Below are positions 49,534 to 60,264 of a DNA stretch of 64,000 nucleotides, piece by piece. Source of the DNA: Paraburkholderia acidisoli (GTDB lineage: Bacteria > Pseudomonadota > Gammaproteobacteria > Burkholderiales > Burkholderiaceae); NCBI RefSeq assembly GCF_009789675.1, contig NZ_CP046913.1:1302001-1366000 (forward strand), read 5' to 3'. A program made the position numbers and the translations under genes. The notes under the pieces are model-generated. The model saw nothing but the letters and a program-made list of their open reading frames with translations. It searched no databases and was not told the origin of the DNA. Within the stretch, counting starts at the first letter, position 1, and every line of letters starts with the position of its first letter.

Positions 49534-52221
49534 TCAGCGTTTCGCGTCCGGCGCCGTGGCCAGCTCATGCAGTTCGTACAGCAGATCGAGCGCTTCGCGC
49601 GGGCGCAACTCGTTCGGATCGAGCGCACGCAGGCGTTCGGCGACGAGCGAGGCGGCGGGATCGGCTTCGGCGCGATCTTCGAGTTGGGTAGGGGCTTCGT
49701 CGAAGTCGTCGCTGAAATCCGGCGCGGGCGCTGCGAACAGGTCGAGCTGCGGCGCGGGGCGTCCCGCCGATTGCTGCTCGAGATGCACGAGATGCTTGCG
49801 CGCCGCGCGGATGACGGGCGCGGGCACGCCCGCGAGTTGCGCGACTTGCAGGCCATAGCTCTGATTCGCGGGACCTTCGTCCACCGCATGCAGGAACACG
49901 ATGCCGTGACCGTGTTCGACGGCCGAAAGATGCACGTTCGCCGCGTGTGGAAACTCGGCCGGCAGTTGCGTCAGCTCGAAGTAGTGCGTGGCGAACAGCG
50001 TGTGGCAACCGTTGCTCGCGAGCAGATGCCGCGCGATGGCCCACGCGAGCGCGAGGCCGTCGAAGGTCGACGTGCCGCGGCCGATCTCGTCCATCAGCAC
50101 GAGGCTTTGCGGCGTGGCGTCGTTGAGAATGGCGGCGGCTTCGGTCATTTCCACCATGAAGGTGGAACGGCCGCCCGCGAGGTCGTCGGCCGCGCCGATA
50201 CGCGTGAAGATGCGGTCGATCGGGCCGAAGCGCGCGCGTTTCGCGGGCACGTAACTGCCCACGTAGGCGAGCAGGGCGATCAGCGCGGTTTGGCGCATGA
50301 ACGTGGACTTACCGCCCATGTTGGGGCCGGTGATGAGCAGCAGCTTGCGCTCGGCCGTGAGCACGCAGTCATTGGCGATGAACTGCTCGACCTGCGCCTC
50401 CACGACCGGATGGCGGCCCTGTTCGATCTCGATGCCTGGCATCTCCGAAAACACCGGCGCGTTCCAGTCGAGCGCGCGGGCGCGTTCGGCGAACGCCGCG
50501 AGCAGATCGAGTTCGGCGAGCGCGCAGGCCACGCGCTGGCAGTCGGGAATGAAGGGCAGCAGCGTTTGCAGCAGCGCGTCGTAGAGCGCCTTCTCGCGCG
50601 CGAGCGCGCGCTCCTGCGCCGAGAGCGCCTTGTCTTCGAACGTCTTGAGTTCGGGCGTGATGTAGCGCTCGGCGTTCTTGAGCGTTTGACGGCGCCGATA
50701 GTCGTCGGGCACCTTGTCGGTCTGACCGCGCGTGACTTCGATATAGAAGCCATGCACCTTGTTGTATTCGACGCGCAAATTGGCGATGCCGGTGCGTGTG
50801 CGCTCGCGCGTTTCCAGATCGAGCAGGAACTGGCCGCAGTTCTCAGAGATGTCGCGCAGCTCGTCGAGGTCGGCGTCGTAACCGCGTGCGATCACGCCGC
50901 CGTCGCGCACCATGGCGGCGGGTTCGGGCGTGACCGCGCGGGCGAGCAGCGCGGCGCATTCCGCGGGCGGTTCGAGCGCTTCGGCAAGATGCATGAGCGA
51001 GGGCACGGCGCCGCTCGCGGCCGTCACCCGTTCGCGCAGCGCGGGCAGCGCGGCGAAGGTGTCGCGCAGGCTGGACAGGTCGCGGGGCCGCGCGGAAAGC
51101 AGGGCGAGCCGGCCGGTGATGCGTTCGACGTCGGCGATCTGGCGCAGCGCGCTGCGCAAGGTGTCGACGCTCGCCTGCGGCGGCGCTTCGAGCAGCGCGC
51201 CGATGGCCTGCTGGCGGGTTTGCGCCACCGCGGCGTCGCGCGGCGGGTGATGCAGCCAGTGCCGCAGCAAACGGCTGCCCATGGTCGTGCTGCAGGTGTC
51301 GAGCAGCGAACAGAGCGTGGGCGATTCCGTGCCGCGCAGCGTTTCCGTGAGTTCGAGATTGCGCCGCGTGGCGGGATCGAGGCCGATATATTCGGTTTCG
51401 ACTTCCACCTTCAGGCTGCGCACGTGGCGCAACTGCTGGCCTTGCGTGGCCGCCGCGTAGAGCAGCAGGGCGCCGGCCGCGCCGCACGCGCTCACGAGCG
51501 TTTGCGCGCCGAAGCCGTCCAGGCTCGCGACATCCAGTTGATCGCACAGGCGTTGCTTGCCCGAACTTACGTCGAAATGCCATGCGGGCACGCGCGTGAG
51601 CGCGCCGTGACCCGTGGGCGGCGCCCAGCCGGCGCTTTCCGCGGGCAGTTCCGCGACGAGAATTTCCGCCGGGCGAATGCGCTCGAACGCGGCCGCGACC
51701 TGATCCGGCGCGACTTCGGCGAGACGCAAGCCGCCGCTCGCGAGGTTGAGCCACGCGAGGCCGACGTTGACGGTCACGCCGCGCCGGTTGTGCGCGGGGC
51801 ACACGGCCATCAGGTAGACGTCGTTTTTGTCGGAGAGCAGGGCCGCATCGGTGAGCGTGCCGGGCGTGACGACGCGCACGACCTTGCGCTCGACCGGTCC
51901 CTTGGACGTGGCCGGGTCGCCGATCTGTTCGCAGATCGCCACGGATTCGCCGAGCTTCACGAGCTTGGCGAGGTATTGCTCGACCGCGTGGTGGGGCACG
52001 CCCGCCATCTTGATGGGATTGCCCGCCGACGCGCCGCGCTGCGTGAGCGTCAGATCGAGCAGGCGCGCGGCTTTCTCGGCGTCTTCGAAGAAGAGCTCGT
52101 AGAAGTCGCCCATGCGATAAAACACGAGCGTGCCCGGGTGGTCGGCCTTGATGCGCAGGTACTGCTGCATCATGGGGGTGTGTTGGGCGATGTCGGCTGG
52201 GCCGGCGGTATGTGTAGCCAT
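49534..52221 (-). CDS. mutS: DNA mismatch repair protein MutS
   Basis: Recognises mismatches and starts methyl-directed repair with MutL. 895 residues, slightly longer than E. coli (853). The mismatch-wedge motif is DFYELFFED (Phe40, Glu42). The ABC-type ATPase has Walker [10 protein letters not shown] at about 632-640 and Walker B in [17 protein letters not shown]. The C-terminal part ([19 protein letters not shown]) is the usual tetramer-forming region. ATG at 52221. lplT lies 119 bp upstream on the same strand. Confidence 0.98.
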   Translation of the reverse strand: MATHTAGPADIAQHTPMMQQYLRIKADHPGTLVFYRMGDFYELFFEDAEKAARLLDLTLTQRGASAGNPIKMAGVPHHAVEQYLAKLVKLGESVAICEQIGDPATSKGPVERKVVRVVTPGTLTDAALLSDKNDVYLMAVCPAHNRRGVTVNVGLAWLNLASGGLRLAEVAPDQVAAAFERIRPAEILVAELPAESAGWAPPTGHGALTRVPAWHFDVSSGKQRLCDQLDVASLDGFGAQTLVSACGAAGALLLYAAATQGQQLRHVRSLKVEVETEYIGLDPATRRNLELTETLRGTESPTLCSLLDTCSTTMGSRLLRHWLHHPPRDAAVAQTRQQAIGALLEAPPQASVDTLRSALRQIADVERITGRLALLSARPRDLSSLRDTFAALPALRERVTAASGAVPSLMHLAEALEPPAECAALLARAVTPEPAAMVRDGGVIARGYDADLDELRDISENCGQFLLDLETRERTRTGIANLRVEYNKVHGFYIEVTRGQTDKVPDDYRRRQTLKNAERYITPELKTFEDKALSAQERALAREKALYDALLQTLLPFIPDCQRVACALAELDLLAAFAERARALDWNAPVFSEMPGIEIEQGRHPVVEAQVEQFIANDCVLTAERKLLLITGPNMGGKSTFMRQTALIALLAYVGSYVPAKRARFGPIDRIFTRIGAADDLAGGRSTFMVEMTEAAAILNDATPQSLVLMDEIGRGTSTFDGLALAWAIARHLLASNGCHTLFATHYFELTQLPAEFPHAANVHLSAVEHGHGIVFLHAVDEGPANQSYGLQVAQLAGVPAPVIRAARKHLVHLEQQSAGRPAPQLDLFAAPAPDFSDDFDEAPTQLEDRAEADPAASLVAERLRALDPNELRPREALDLLYELHELATAPDAKR

Positions 52222-52340
52222 CCTCGGTGTCTTGCTTGGAGTTCAGGGCGTGAGTGTAACGCGCGCCAGTCGCATGTACAGCTAGCCGTTCGGCCAATGC
52301 CGCGCGAACTCGCGCTGTGTCATGCTCGCAAGGCGCGCCG

Positions 52341-53639
52341 TTATTCGTCCACGAGCGCCGCGAGGTCCACGGTGCGCGCGTTTGCCGCGCTGCGCCGTTT
52401 CGCGAGCCAGATCAGCGTGGCAACGAAAATGCCGAACACCACGATGATCCACTGCACCGGCATCTTCGCGGTGAGCAGCAGCGCATAGGCGCCCAGCATC
52501 AGCAACACCGCGAGATTCTGGTTGAAATTCTGCACCGCGATCGAATGACCCGCGGAAAGCAGCGTCGCGCCGCGATGCTGCAGGAGCGCGTTCATCGGCA
52601 CGATGAAAAAGCCCGCGAGCGTGCCGAGCAGCACCATCAGCGGGTAAGCGAACAGCAGGTAGAAGGGCAGGATGAAGGTGCCCACGCGAATGCCTTCACC
52701 CGCCGGAAAGAGGTTCTTGTTGTAGAACGCCATGGCGATCGAGACCACGCCGCACAGCACGCCCACGGGCAGCACCTTGAGCGAGGCGCGCAGCGAGACC
52801 CACGCCGCGGCGGCCGTCGCGCCGAGCGCGATGCCGAGTCCCGTCACGCCTTGCATGACGGCCGCTTTCGAGAGCGAGAGGCCGAGATTGGCGTCGGCCC
52901 ATTTGAGCACGAGCAATTGCAGCGTCACGGCCGCGCCCCACATCAGGGTCGTGACCCAGAGCGCGATCTGCGCGAGCTTGTCGGCCCATAGCACGTTGAA
53001 GCAGTGCACGAAGTCGTGCACGAGGCGGCCCGGCTGCTTGAGGCGGTTTTCGTAGCGCGCGTGCGTGTCGGGAATGCCGATGTTGATGAGCGCGGCGGCC
53101 GCGTAGGTGAGCATCACGGCGAACATCGCGAGATCGGCGGCCGAGTGCAGCAGCGGCAAATGATGATGCGCGACGAAGCGGTCGGCGTAGGTGGAGACGA
53201 GCGCGCCACCCATCATCGTGCCAACAATGGTGGAGAGCACGGTGGCCGATTCGAGCCACGCGTTGGCGGCCACGAGCCGTTCGGCAGGCAGCAATTCCGT
53301 GAGGATTCCGTACTTTGCGGGCGAGTAGGCCGCGGCGCCGAAGCCCACCACGCCGTACGCGATCATCGGGTGCACGCCCGCGATCATCAGCAGGCAGCCC
53401 GCGGCCTTCAGCGCGTTCGAGACGAACATCACGTGGCGCTTCTGCAGCGCGTCGGCGAAGGCGCCCACGAAGGGCGCGAGCAGCACGTACGAGACCGTGA
53501 AGAAGATCTGCAGGAGCGGCGTGACCCAGGCCGGCGACGAGATGACGTTGAGCAGCGCGATCGCGGCGATCAGCAGCGCGTTGTCGGCGAGCGACGACAC
53601 GAACTGCGCGGCGATGATCGTATAGAAGCCTTTTTTCAT
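52341..53639 (-). CDS. lplT: Lysophospholipid transporter LplT
   Basis: Major-facilitator protein that flips lysophospholipids across the inner membrane for re-acylation. 432 residues with about 12 membrane helices. MKKGFYTIIAAQFVSSLADNALLIAA at the N terminus and the VGAFADALQKRHVMFVSNALK loop (the MFS loop 2-3 motif) are typical. The partner acyltransferase aas is not next to it. A UUCG-loop terminator separates it from suhB upstream. Confidence 0.93.
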   Translation of the reverse strand: MKKGFYTIIAAQFVSSLADNALLIAAIALLNVISSPAWVTPLLQIFFTVSYVLLAPFVGAFADALQKRHVMFVSNALKAAGCLLMIAGVHPMIAYGVVGFGAAAYSPAKYGILTELLPAERLVAANAWLESATVLSTIVGTMMGGALVSTYADRFVAHHHLPLLHSAADLAMFAVMLTYAAAALINIGIPDTHARYENRLKQPGRLVHDFVHCFNVLWADKLAQIALWVTTLMWGAAVTLQLLVLKWADANLGLSLSKAAVMQGVTGLGIALGATAAAAWVSLRASLKVLPVGVLCGVVSIAMAFYNKNLFPAGEGIRVGTFILPFYLLFAYPLMVLLGTLAGFFIVPMNALLQHRGATLLSAGHSIAVQNFNQNLAVLLMLGAYALLLTAKMPVQWIIVVFGIFVATLIWLAKRRSAANARTVDLAALVDE

Positions 53640-53684
53640 CGGATGCGCTCGCGCGCGTCGGGGTTCAGGAACGCGTACCGGCCG

Positions 53685-53708
53685 AAACGAAAAAGCGGCC
53701 GAAGCCGC
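53685..53708 (-). terminator. suhB terminator with UUCG tetraloop (minus strand)
   Basis: Read on the minus strand: stem GCGGC (53708-53704), loop TTCG, GCCGC (53699-53695), then TTTTTCGTTT. It lies 140 bp after the suhB stop and before lplT. Confidence 0.78.
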
Positions 53709-53850
53709 TCGTTGCTCAGGCGCGAAGCGCTCCGCTGACAGGGCCGCGCGCGTCGTGCGCTGGCCGGGTTCAATCCGGTTCGATCGATCGGCAAATATCG
53801 ACGAAGCCCGCCGTGCCGCACATCGTCATGCGTGCGCGGGCCACCGGGAC

Positions 53851-54651
53851 TCAGGCGCCCTTGCTGATGCGCGTGAACTTCGAGAGGATCGGCACCATCT
53901 GCGCGTAGATCTTCGGGTTGCCCGCGACCACTTCGCCCACGCGCAGGAAGTCCGAGTCGCCCGTGTAGTTGCCGACCAGACCGCCGGCTTCCGTCACGAG
54001 CAGGCTGCCCGCGGCCACGTCCCACGGGTTCAGCCCTTGTTCGAAGAAGCCGTCCATGCGGCCGGCCGCGACGTTCGCGAGGTCGAGCGCCGCCGCGCCC
54101 GGGCGGCGCAGGCCCGCGCAGGCGTTGGTCATGGCGGCGAACAGTTCGCAGTAGCTGTCGAGGCCGTCCTTTTCACGGAACGGGAAGCCCGTGCCGATCA
54201 GGCCGTCGGCGAGACGGTCGCGGCGCCCCACGCGGATGCGGCGGTCGTTGAGGAACGCGCCGCGGCCGCGCGAAGCGGTGAAGAGGTCGTTACGCGTCGG
54301 GTCGTAGACCACGGCCTGCGTGACGAGTCCCTTGTGCGCGAGCGCGATGGAAACGCAGTAGTACTGGAAGCCGTGGATGAAGTTGGTGGTGCCGTCGAGC
54401 GGATCGATGATCCACTGGTATTCGGATTCGTTCTCCGATTCGCCCGATTCCTCGGCGAGGATCGCGTGGTCGGGATAGGCGGTCTTGAGCGTTTCGATGA
54501 TGGCGGCTTCGGCCGCCTTGTCGACTTCCGTGACGAAATCGTTATGCTGCTTTTTCGCAACCTGCACGAGGTCGAGATCGAGCGACGCGCGGTTGATGAT
54601 CTGTCCGGCGCGGCGCGCGGCCTTGACAGCGATGTTGAGCATGGGATGCAT
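53851..54651 (-). CDS. suhB: Inositol-1-monophosphatase family protein SuhB
   Basis: Magnesium-dependent phosphatase; SuhB also joins the rRNA antitermination complex in E. coli. 266 residues. Metal motifs are LAEESGE (about 66-72), [15 protein letters not shown] (about 80-94) and WDVAAG near residue 215. ATG 54651 begins [22 protein letters not shown], with AAGGAT upstream. The suhB/trmJ divergent pair is conserved in proteobacteria. A 6-bp hairpin CCGCGT/ACGCGG (54677-54693) lies in its leader. Confidence 0.95.
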   Translation of the reverse strand: MHPMLNIAVKAARRAGQIINRASLDLDLVQVAKKQHNDFVTEVDKAAEAAIIETLKTAYPDHAILAEESGESENESEYQWIIDPLDGTTNFIHGFQYYCVSIALAHKGLVTQAVVYDPTRNDLFTASRGRGAFLNDRRIRVGRRDRLADGLIGTGFPFREKDGLDSYCELFAAMTNACAGLRRPGAAALDLANVAAGRMDGFFEQGLNPWDVAAGSLLVTEAGGLVGNYTGDSDFLRVGEVVAGNPKIYAQMVPILSKFTRISKGA

Positions 54652-55047
54652 GAGCCAGATCCTTAGTGTCGAACGCCCGCGTAATGCACGCGGTGCGCCC
54701 GTGTTGCGAAAGATAAAAGCGTCTAACGATTGGACAGGGCGCGCGGCGCGAGCGGCCGGCGTTGCCTGTCCCGTCAACGGAGACGAATTGGATAAGAGCG
54801 GTGCGCGGCGGCACGAAGGCCGGCGTGGCGCGGGAACGGTCGATTCGGGCCGAAGCGGGTCGAGACGAAAGGAGATTCCGGCGCGGCGATGAAACGCGCG
54901 AATCCCGCATTTTACCCGAGACCGGGCCGCTCGGGCGGACCGATGGCGCGGCTTAGCCGCGGTACGGGCGTGCGGAGGCTCCGCCCCGGCGCCCAGCCGC
55001 GCTAACATAGACGTTTTCCTTACGCTTCGCGTTCGAGACATATCTTG
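54652..55047. other. 396-bp divergent region between suhB and trmJ
   Basis: No gene recognised. Contains the suhB leader hairpin (54677-54693), TTATCT-like -10 sequence on the minus strand near 54710-54716 and TAACAT at 55003-55008 on the plus strand as a weak -10 candidate for trmJ. Both strands show chance ORFs only. Confidence 0.45.
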
Positions 55048-55920
55048 GTGCACCCCGATTCCGCCGCTCCGGCCGGCGCGCAGACGTCCGCCCCCCACCC
55101 CGACACCCACGACGTCCACGAATCCCTCGCGGGCGGCTTCACGTCCACGCGCTTCGTGCTCGTCGAGCCGAGCCACCCGGGCAATGTGGGCGCGGCGGCG
55201 CGCGCCCTTAAAACCATGGGCTTCTCGCGCCTCGTGCTGGTCGCGCCGCGCGTGCCGCAGGTCCATTGCGACCCGGAAGCGGTGGCGATGGCGAGCGGCG
55301 CCGACGACGTGCTGGCGGCCGCCCACATCGTCCCTACACTCGCCGACGCGCTCGCGGGCGTGCAGTGGTCGCTCGCGCTCACGGCGCGCACGCGCGAATA
55401 CGGTCCGCCGCCCGCCGCGCCGCGTCACGCGGTGCAGGACGCCTGCCGCCAGGTCGCGCACGGCGGCGACATCGCGCTGGTGTTCGGCAACGAGCGCACG
55501 GGCCTCTCGAACGAAGACGTCGAGCGCTGTACGGCGCTCGCGCACATCCCGGCGAACCCCGCGTATAGCTCGCTCAATCTCGCGCAGGCGGTGCAGGTGC
55601 TCGCCTACGAGCTGCGCCTCGCGTATCTCGACGCCCATGCGCCGGGCGCCGCGTCGCATCCGGCGGTAGCGGCGGGCGCGGCCGCGCAGCCTGGGGTTGC
55701 CGGGCCGCTCGCCGCGAGCGACGACATCGAGCGCATGTACGTCCATCTCGAGAACGCACTGATCGCGCTCGATTTTCTCGATCCCGCCAATCCGAAGAAA
55801 CTGATGTCGCGCCTGCGGCGTTTGTTCGCGCGCTCGGGGCTCGAGCGCGAGGAAGTCAACATCGTGCGCGGCATCGCGAAACACATCCTCATGCTGAAGG
55901 GCAAGGGCGACGGCCGCTGA
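55048..55920 (+). CDS. trmJ: tRNA (cytidine/uridine-2'-O)-methyltransferase TrmJ
   Basis: SPOUT-class enzyme that methylates the ribose of position 32 in several tRNAs. About 290 residues. Knot motifs: [23 protein letters not shown] (motif 1), [16 protein letters not shown] (motif 2) and [22 protein letters not shown] (motif 3). Starts with GTG 55048, or the TTG just before it at 55045. A 30-residue Ala/Gly-rich loop (about 200-225) is inserted before the C-terminal helices. cysE follows; suhB is divergent. Confidence 0.93.
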   Translation: MHPDSAAPAGAQTSAPHPDTHDVHESLAGGFTSTRFVLVEPSHPGNVGAAARALKTMGFSRLVLVAPRVPQVHCDPEAVAMASGADDVLAAAHIVPTLADALAGVQWSLALTARTREYGPPPAAPRHAVQDACRQVAHGGDIALVFGNERTGLSNEDVERCTALAHIPANPAYSSLNLAQAVQVLAYELRLAYLDAHAPGAASHPAVAAGAAAQPGVAGPLAASDDIERMYVHLENALIALDFLDPANPKKLMSRLRRLFARSGLEREEVNIVRGIAKHILMLKGKGDGR

Positions 55921-56130
55921 TCCGCGACCGGTTTTCTCGTCGCTGGCCCGGCGTTCGCGCCGACCTTGACGGCGACGGGGGCTTCCGGCGGCATGGCCGC
56001 TTTGCGCCTAAAATCGACGAAACCTCATAAGCAAATACGCGCGACTGCATAAGCGGCGCGCGACACCGGCCGCCGCGCGTCATGCGCGGCGCTGCCGTTC
56101 CCCATGTTCGACCCGTCCAGCGTGACTGCC

Positions 56131-57012
56131 ATGTTCAAGAGACTTCGCGAAGACATCGCCACGATCCGCGAGCGCGATCCCGCCGCCCGCAGCGCCTGGG
56201 AAGTTCTCACCTGTTATCCGGGGCTGCACGCGCTCGTGCTGCATCGTTTCGCGCATGCGTGCTGGCGCGCGCAATACCGCTGGCTCGCGCGCTACGTCTC
56301 GCAGCTCGCGCGCTTTCTGACCGGCATCGAGATTCACCCGGGCGCGACCGTCGGCCGCCGCGTGTTCATCGACCATGGCATGGGCGTGGTGATCGGCGAG
56401 ACGGCCGAAGTTGGCGACGACTGCACGATCTACCAGGGCGTGACGCTCGGCGGCACCTCGCTCACGCGCGGCGCGAAGCGTCACCCCACGCTCGGCGCGG
56501 GCGTGATCGTCGGGGCGGGCGCGAAGGTGCTCGGCGGTTTCACGGTGGGCGCGGGCGCGAAGATCGGCTCGAACGCGGTGGTCGTGAAGCCGGTGCCGGA
56601 AGGCGCGACGGCGGTGGGCAATCCCGCGCGCATCGTGGCGCCCGCGAAGGCGGCCGTCGATGTGGCCAGCCAGGCGGTGGCTGCGGGCGCGGCCGCGAAC
56701 GCGAAGCCGGCGCGCGAAGGCTTTTGCGCCTACGGCATTTCGCCGAACGCGGACGATCCCGTGTCGCTCGCGATTCATGGCCTGATCGATCATGCGGCGA
56801 CGCAAACCCAGCGTGTGGATGCGATTGTCGTGGCGCTGGAGCGGCTGGGCACGCGACTCGAAGCGCTGCACGGCGCGGACGCGGCGTTGATCGAGTTGCG
56901 GCGCTTGTCGGCCGGCATCGAGTGCAGCGCGGCAGCCACGGCCCAAGCCGCCACGCGCGCGGACACAACCCATCAAGCGGATAACGCCGACCAGGCGCCG
57001 GCGAACGTCTGA
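56131..57012 (+). CDS. cysE: Serine O-acetyltransferase
   Basis: Acetylates serine with acetyl-CoA, the first step of cysteine synthesis. 293 residues from ATG 56131 ([20 protein letters not shown]); ATG 56104 is an alternative. The left-handed beta-helix holds [26 protein letters not shown] and the catalytic His region [15 protein letters not shown]. About 100 residues follow the helix (from about 185): Ala-rich then helical, ending in a low-complexity tail. This is longer than the compact EpsC type. Sits in the order suhB/trmJ-cysE, seen also in other proteobacteria. Confidence 0.93.
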   Translation: MFKRLREDIATIRERDPAARSAWEVLTCYPGLHALVLHRFAHACWRAQYRWLARYVSQLARFLTGIEIHPGATVGRRVFIDHGMGVVIGETAEVGDDCTIYQGVTLGGTSLTRGAKRHPTLGAGVIVGAGAKVLGGFTVGAGAKIGSNAVVVKPVPEGATAVGNPARIVAPAKAAVDVASQAVAAGAAANAKPAREGFCAYGISPNADDPVSLAIHGLIDHAATQTQRVDAIVVALERLGTRLEALHGADAALIELRRLSAGIECSAAATAQAATRADTTHQADNADQAPANV

Positions 57013-57048
57013 AGCCCGCGCGGCTTCAGACCAAGGCGCGCTCCGGCC

Positions 57049-57846
57049 TCAGTCGAGCGGCAACATGCGGAACCCCTCGGCATCCACGCGCAGATAACCG
57101 CCGCGCGGCGCGCCGTGATCGAGGTCCCAGTCGGCCAGCACCCAGCGCGTACCCCCCGGTTCCTGGTGGCGCGCGGGGCGGTGCGTGTGGCCGTGAATCA
57201 TCGTATTCGTACGGGCGCGCTTGAAGAGCGCCGCCACGCCGCGCGCGGTCACGTCGTATTTCGGCAGACGCGGGCCCTCGCGGCGCATTTCGCTCGCGCG
57301 CCGCGCGCGTTCGGCGAGTGCCTTGCGCCAGCGAAACGGCCACGCGAGAAAGAACAGTTGCGGCATGCGGTTGCGCGCGAGCTTGCGAAAGAGCTGATAG
57401 CCGCGGTCGTCGGTGCACATGGCGTCGCCGTGCGCGAGCGCGACGCGCGTGCCGAACGCGGTGATCGCGATGGGGTCGGGCAGATAAATCGCGCCCGCGG
57501 CTTTCATGAAGCGCTTGCCCATCAGGAAGTCGCGGTTGCCGTGCATGATGTAGAGCGCGATGCCGCGCTCGGAGAGCGTGTGCATCAACGCGGCCATGCG
57601 CGCGACGAACGGATCGTCGAGCATGTCGTCGCCGATCCAGTATTCGAAGAGGTCGCCGAGTATGAACACCGAGTCGGCCTGATCGGCCGTGACCCGGATG
57701 AAGTGTTCGAACGCGGCGACCGTGCGCGGAATCCCGTCATTCAGATGCAGATCGGAAATGAACAGAAACGGACGCGCCGCATGCGGGCGCTTGCCCTCGC
57801 CGGGCACGCCCGCGGCAGCGTCTCGTAAGGCCTTTTCCTGCAGCAT
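57049..57846 (-). CDS. lpxH: UDP-2,3-diacylglucosamine diphosphatase LpxH
   Basis: Removes UMP to form lipid X in lipid A synthesis; peripheral on the inner membrane. 265 residues. All calcineurin-like motifs are in place: SDLHLND (about 31-37), GDLFEYWIGDD (about 63-73), HGNRDFL, AHGDAMC and HGHTHRP. This contrasts with the degenerate phosphoesterase-like protein at 48147. It ends the minus-strand run TPR-ppiA-ppiB-lpxH and faces cysE with 36 bp between stops. Confidence 0.95.
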   Translation of the reverse strand: MLQEKALRDAAAGVPGEGKRPHAARPFLFISDLHLNDGIPRTVAAFEHFIRVTADQADSVFILGDLFEYWIGDDMLDDPFVARMAALMHTLSERGIALYIMHGNRDFLMGKRFMKAAGAIYLPDPIAITAFGTRVALAHGDAMCTDDRGYQLFRKLARNRMPQLFFLAWPFRWRKALAERARRASEMRREGPRLPKYDVTARGVAALFKRARTNTMIHGHTHRPARHQEPGGTRWVLADWDLDHGAPRGGYLRVDAEGFRMLPLD

Positions 57847-57891
57847 CGATGAAAGAGTGCGCGTAAGAGTGAAAACGTGGCGGTGCCGTCG

Positions 57892-58386
57892 TTAGTCGAC
57901 GATCACGGCCTTCTCGATCACGACGTCGTCGACGGGCACGTCCTGATGGAAGCCCTTCGAACCCGTCTTGACCTTCTTGATCTTCTCGACCACGTCGAGG
58001 CCGTCGACCACCTTGCCGAACACGGCGTAACCCCAGCCCTGCGGCGTGGGCGACGAGTGGTTCAGGAAGTCGTTGTCGGCCACGTTGATGAAGAACTGCG
58101 CGCTCGCCGAATGCGGGTCGTTGGTGCGTGCCATGGCGATCGAACCGAGTTCGTTCTTCAGGCCGTTGTTCGCTTCGTTTTCGATCGACGCTTCGGTCGG
58201 CTTTTGCTTCATGCCGGCTTCGAAACCGCCGCCCTGGATCATGAACCCGTCGATGACGCGGTGGAACACCGTGCCGTCATAGTGGCCGTTCTTCACGTAG
58301 TTGAGGAAGTTGGCGACCGTCTTCGGGGCCTTCTCGGCGTTCAGTTCGAGCTTGATGACGCCGTGGTTCGTGTGCAGTTCGACCAT
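57892..58386 (-). CDS. ppiB: Cytoplasmic cyclophilin PpiB
   Basis: Peptidyl-prolyl isomerase. 164 residues, no signal peptide. [16 protein letters not shown] (about 40-55) contains the catalytic Arg, and [20 protein letters not shown] is the second signature. Start at 58386 gives [15 protein letters not shown], the standard beginning; the open frame to 58533 is not credible. It lies downstream of the exported paralogue ppiA, so this is a tandem duplicate with opposite locations. lpxH starts 45 bp later. Confidence 0.96.
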   Translation of the reverse strand: MVELHTNHGVIKLELNAEKAPKTVANFLNYVKNGHYDGTVFHRVIDGFMIQGGGFEAGMKQKPTEASIENEANNGLKNELGSIAMARTNDPHSASAQFFINVADNDFLNHSSPTPQGWGYAVFGKVVDGLDVVEKIKKVKTGSKGFHQDVPVDDVVIEKAVIVD

Positions 58387-58598
58387 GATGGAATCCTTTG
58401 CCTGTGGCTTGGGGGGAAGGACGGTGCGGCGCCGGCACGAGGCGAGGCGTCGAGCCTGCGCGTGTGCCGCCGCCGCGACCGTGCGACGGGAGTGGGCGCG
58501 GTTCGCGCCCGGATCGGGCCGCCGTAACGGCAACCCGACGTGAGAGGACTGCTTCCTGGCGGGCGTGGTTGCTGCTTTCGTGGTTGCCCGGGTGCCGC

Positions 58599-59180
58599 TT
58601 ACTTGCCGACGACGCTCGCCGACTGGATCACGATTTCCTTCTGCGGCACGTCGCCCATCGGGCCGCGCGAAATGGTGGGCGCCGCTTCGATCTTCTTCAC
58701 GACGTCCATACCCTGCGTGACCTTGCCGAACACGGCGTAACCGTTGCCGTCCGGATTCGGATAGTCGAGGCCGGCATTGTCGACGGTATTGATGAAGAAC
58801 TGCGCCGTGGCCGAATTCGGGTCGCTCGTGCGTGCCATGGCGATCGTGCCCGTGGTGTTCTTCAGGCCGTTCTTGCTTTCCAGCGCGATGGGCGCGCGCG
58901 TGGGCTTCTCGACGAAGCTCGTCGTGTAGCCGCCGCCCTGGATCATGAAGCCGCGAATCACGCGATGAAAGATCGTGCCGTTGTACTGGCCGGATTTCAC
59001 GTACTGCAGGAAGTTGTCGACGGTCTTCGGCGCTTTCTCCGGGTACAGCTCGACGCGAATGTCGCCTTCACTGGTCTTGAATAGCACTTGCGGATGCGCG
59101 GCCGCCGTGGGGGCCTGCGCAAAGGCGGGTGCGTTCGCGATCAGGGCGGCGCTGCCGAGCGCCAACATCAACCATTTCAT
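58599..59180 (-). CDS. ppiA: Periplasmic cyclophilin PpiA
   Basis: Peptidyl-prolyl isomerase exported to the periplasm. 193 residues with signal peptide [20 protein letters not shown], cut at about [21 protein letters not shown] and [20 protein letters not shown] are the cyclophilin signatures. The start at 59180 is chosen since upstream open frame sequence ([10 protein letters not shown]) is not a signal peptide. It is 61 bp after the TPR gene and 212 bp before ppiB. Confidence 0.95.
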   Translation of the reverse strand: MKWLMLALGSAALIANAPAFAQAPTAAAHPQVLFKTSEGDIRVELYPEKAPKTVDNFLQYVKSGQYNGTIFHRVIRGFMIQGGGYTTSFVEKPTRAPIALESKNGLKNTTGTIAMARTSDPNSATAQFFINTVDNAGLDYPNPDGNGYAVFGKVTQGMDVVKKIEAAPTISRGPMGDVPQKEIVIQSASVVGK

Positions 59181-59241
59181 GAGTATCCTCGGAAGTACGG
59201 GAAAACGAGTCGAGACGCGCATGCGGCATGCGCGCCGCGGC

Positions 59242-59952
59242 TTAGTTCGATGGCGCCACGAAGGGCGGCATCGCAAGCGACCCGGTCGGGCCGCCGAACT
59301 GGAACGCCGGATTGTTCAGCGTAGGCGTGATGTATTTCGAGCCGGTGTTCGAGGTGTCGTCGGCCGCGGCGGCGCGCTTTTTCTTTTGCGAGGGCGGCGG
59401 CGAGACGATCTTCTCGAGGTCGGCGAGGCGCTGCGCGGTCGGGCCGCTCGTGTGGCCGGTCGCCTGGGCGCGCTTGTACGATGCGTCGGCGAGACGCAGG
59501 TACAGATCGCCGAGATTTTCCCACGCGAGACCGTACGAAGGATTCGCCTTGGTGGCCGTTTCCAGCGCGACGCGCGCCTCTTCGTAGCGGCCGTGCTTCG
59601 CGTACAGCGTGGCGAGGTTGTTGTACGGCTCGGGCAGCTCGGGATACTGCTGCGTGAGTTCGGTGAAGGCTTCGATCGCGTCGTCGTCGCGATTCATGCG
59701 CGCAAGGATGGTCGCGCGCTTGAATTTCGCCTGCACGTCGCGGGGATTCGACTGGATGCGCGCATCGAGCTGGCTCAGCGCCGAGGACCAGTCGCGCTGG
59801 GCGATGGCGGTGTCGGCGCCGGGCGTGGAGTCGGACGTGGCGGGCGGTGCGGCATGGGCGATGCGCGCGCTGCACAGCACGAACGCGACGCTCGCGAGAG
59901 CCGACGCGGCAAGGGTCGCAGCGCGACGCGCGCGGCCGCTGGAAGGTTTCAT
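59242..59952 (-). CDS. Exported tetratricopeptide repeat protein
   Basis: 236 residues. Signal peptide ([19 protein letters not shown] to RIAHA, cleavage before APP). At least three TPR units follow (about 50-165), for example [39 protein letters not shown] and [23 protein letters not shown]. The last 60 residues include a Lys-rich patch ([12 protein letters not shown]) and then polar, disordered sequence. Probably a periplasmic scaffold; partner unknown. It heads the ppiA-ppiB-lpxH run and is divergent from cysS. Confidence 0.85.
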   Translation of the reverse strand: MKPSSGRARRAATLAASALASVAFVLCSARIAHAAPPATSDSTPGADTAIAQRDWSSALSQLDARIQSNPRDVQAKFKRATILARMNRDDDAIEAFTELTQQYPELPEPYNNLATLYAKHGRYEEARVALETATKANPSYGLAWENLGDLYLRLADASYKRAQATGHTSGPTAQRLADLEKIVSPPPSQKKKRAAAADDTSNTGSKYITPTLNNPAFQFGGPTGSLAMPPFVAPSN

Positions 59953-60264
59953 AGGGTGAGGTCGCGGTGTTATACTCCGAGCCATTCTAACAAAAGGTCT
60001 GTGCGTTTCGTCGCGCGCTTTGTCCCTTGCCAGACGTTGCTTCATTTTCGGGGCTTCAAGTCCGGGCATTTCGGGTTGCGCAGCAGGAATCGCCAGGCTT
60101 TCTTTCGCCACTCGTGGTCGTCTCCGCCCAGTTGCAGGTTGGTTCGCATGGCGGGTACCGGCAAGCGGCAGCCTGAGCAACGCGGTGCTACGCACCCGCC
60201 GGCTGCACCTGGTGCCGACGCGCTTCCCTCGCGGTTTATCTCGACCCACGTATCCATCGTCTTT
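59953..60264. other. 312-bp region between the TPR gene and cysS, likely cysS leader
   Basis: Holds the predicted cysS promoter at its left end, giving a leader of about 280 nt. A 35-codon minus-strand ORF (60042-60149) is the only small ORF with protein-like composition; it has no ribosome binding site. No T-box or other known riboswitch recognised. Confidence 0.5.
59968..59976 (+). promoter_or_regulatory. Predicted extended -10 promoter for cysS
   Basis: TGT-TATACT on the plus strand, 288 bp before ATG 60265. Confidence 0.45.

Noticed and set aside
49483..52488. 1001-codon plus-strand open frame opposite mutS
   Set aside because: Shadow of mutS; long because of codon bias in the real gene.
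53760..53800. tRNA-like T-loop sequence (GGTTCAATCC)
   Set aside because: No acceptor, D or anticodon arms fit around it. I found no tRNA in the window.
58975..60264. Long in-frame extension upstream of cysS
   Set aside because: It runs antisense through ppiA and the TPR gene. The conserved cysS N terminus starts at ATG 60265.
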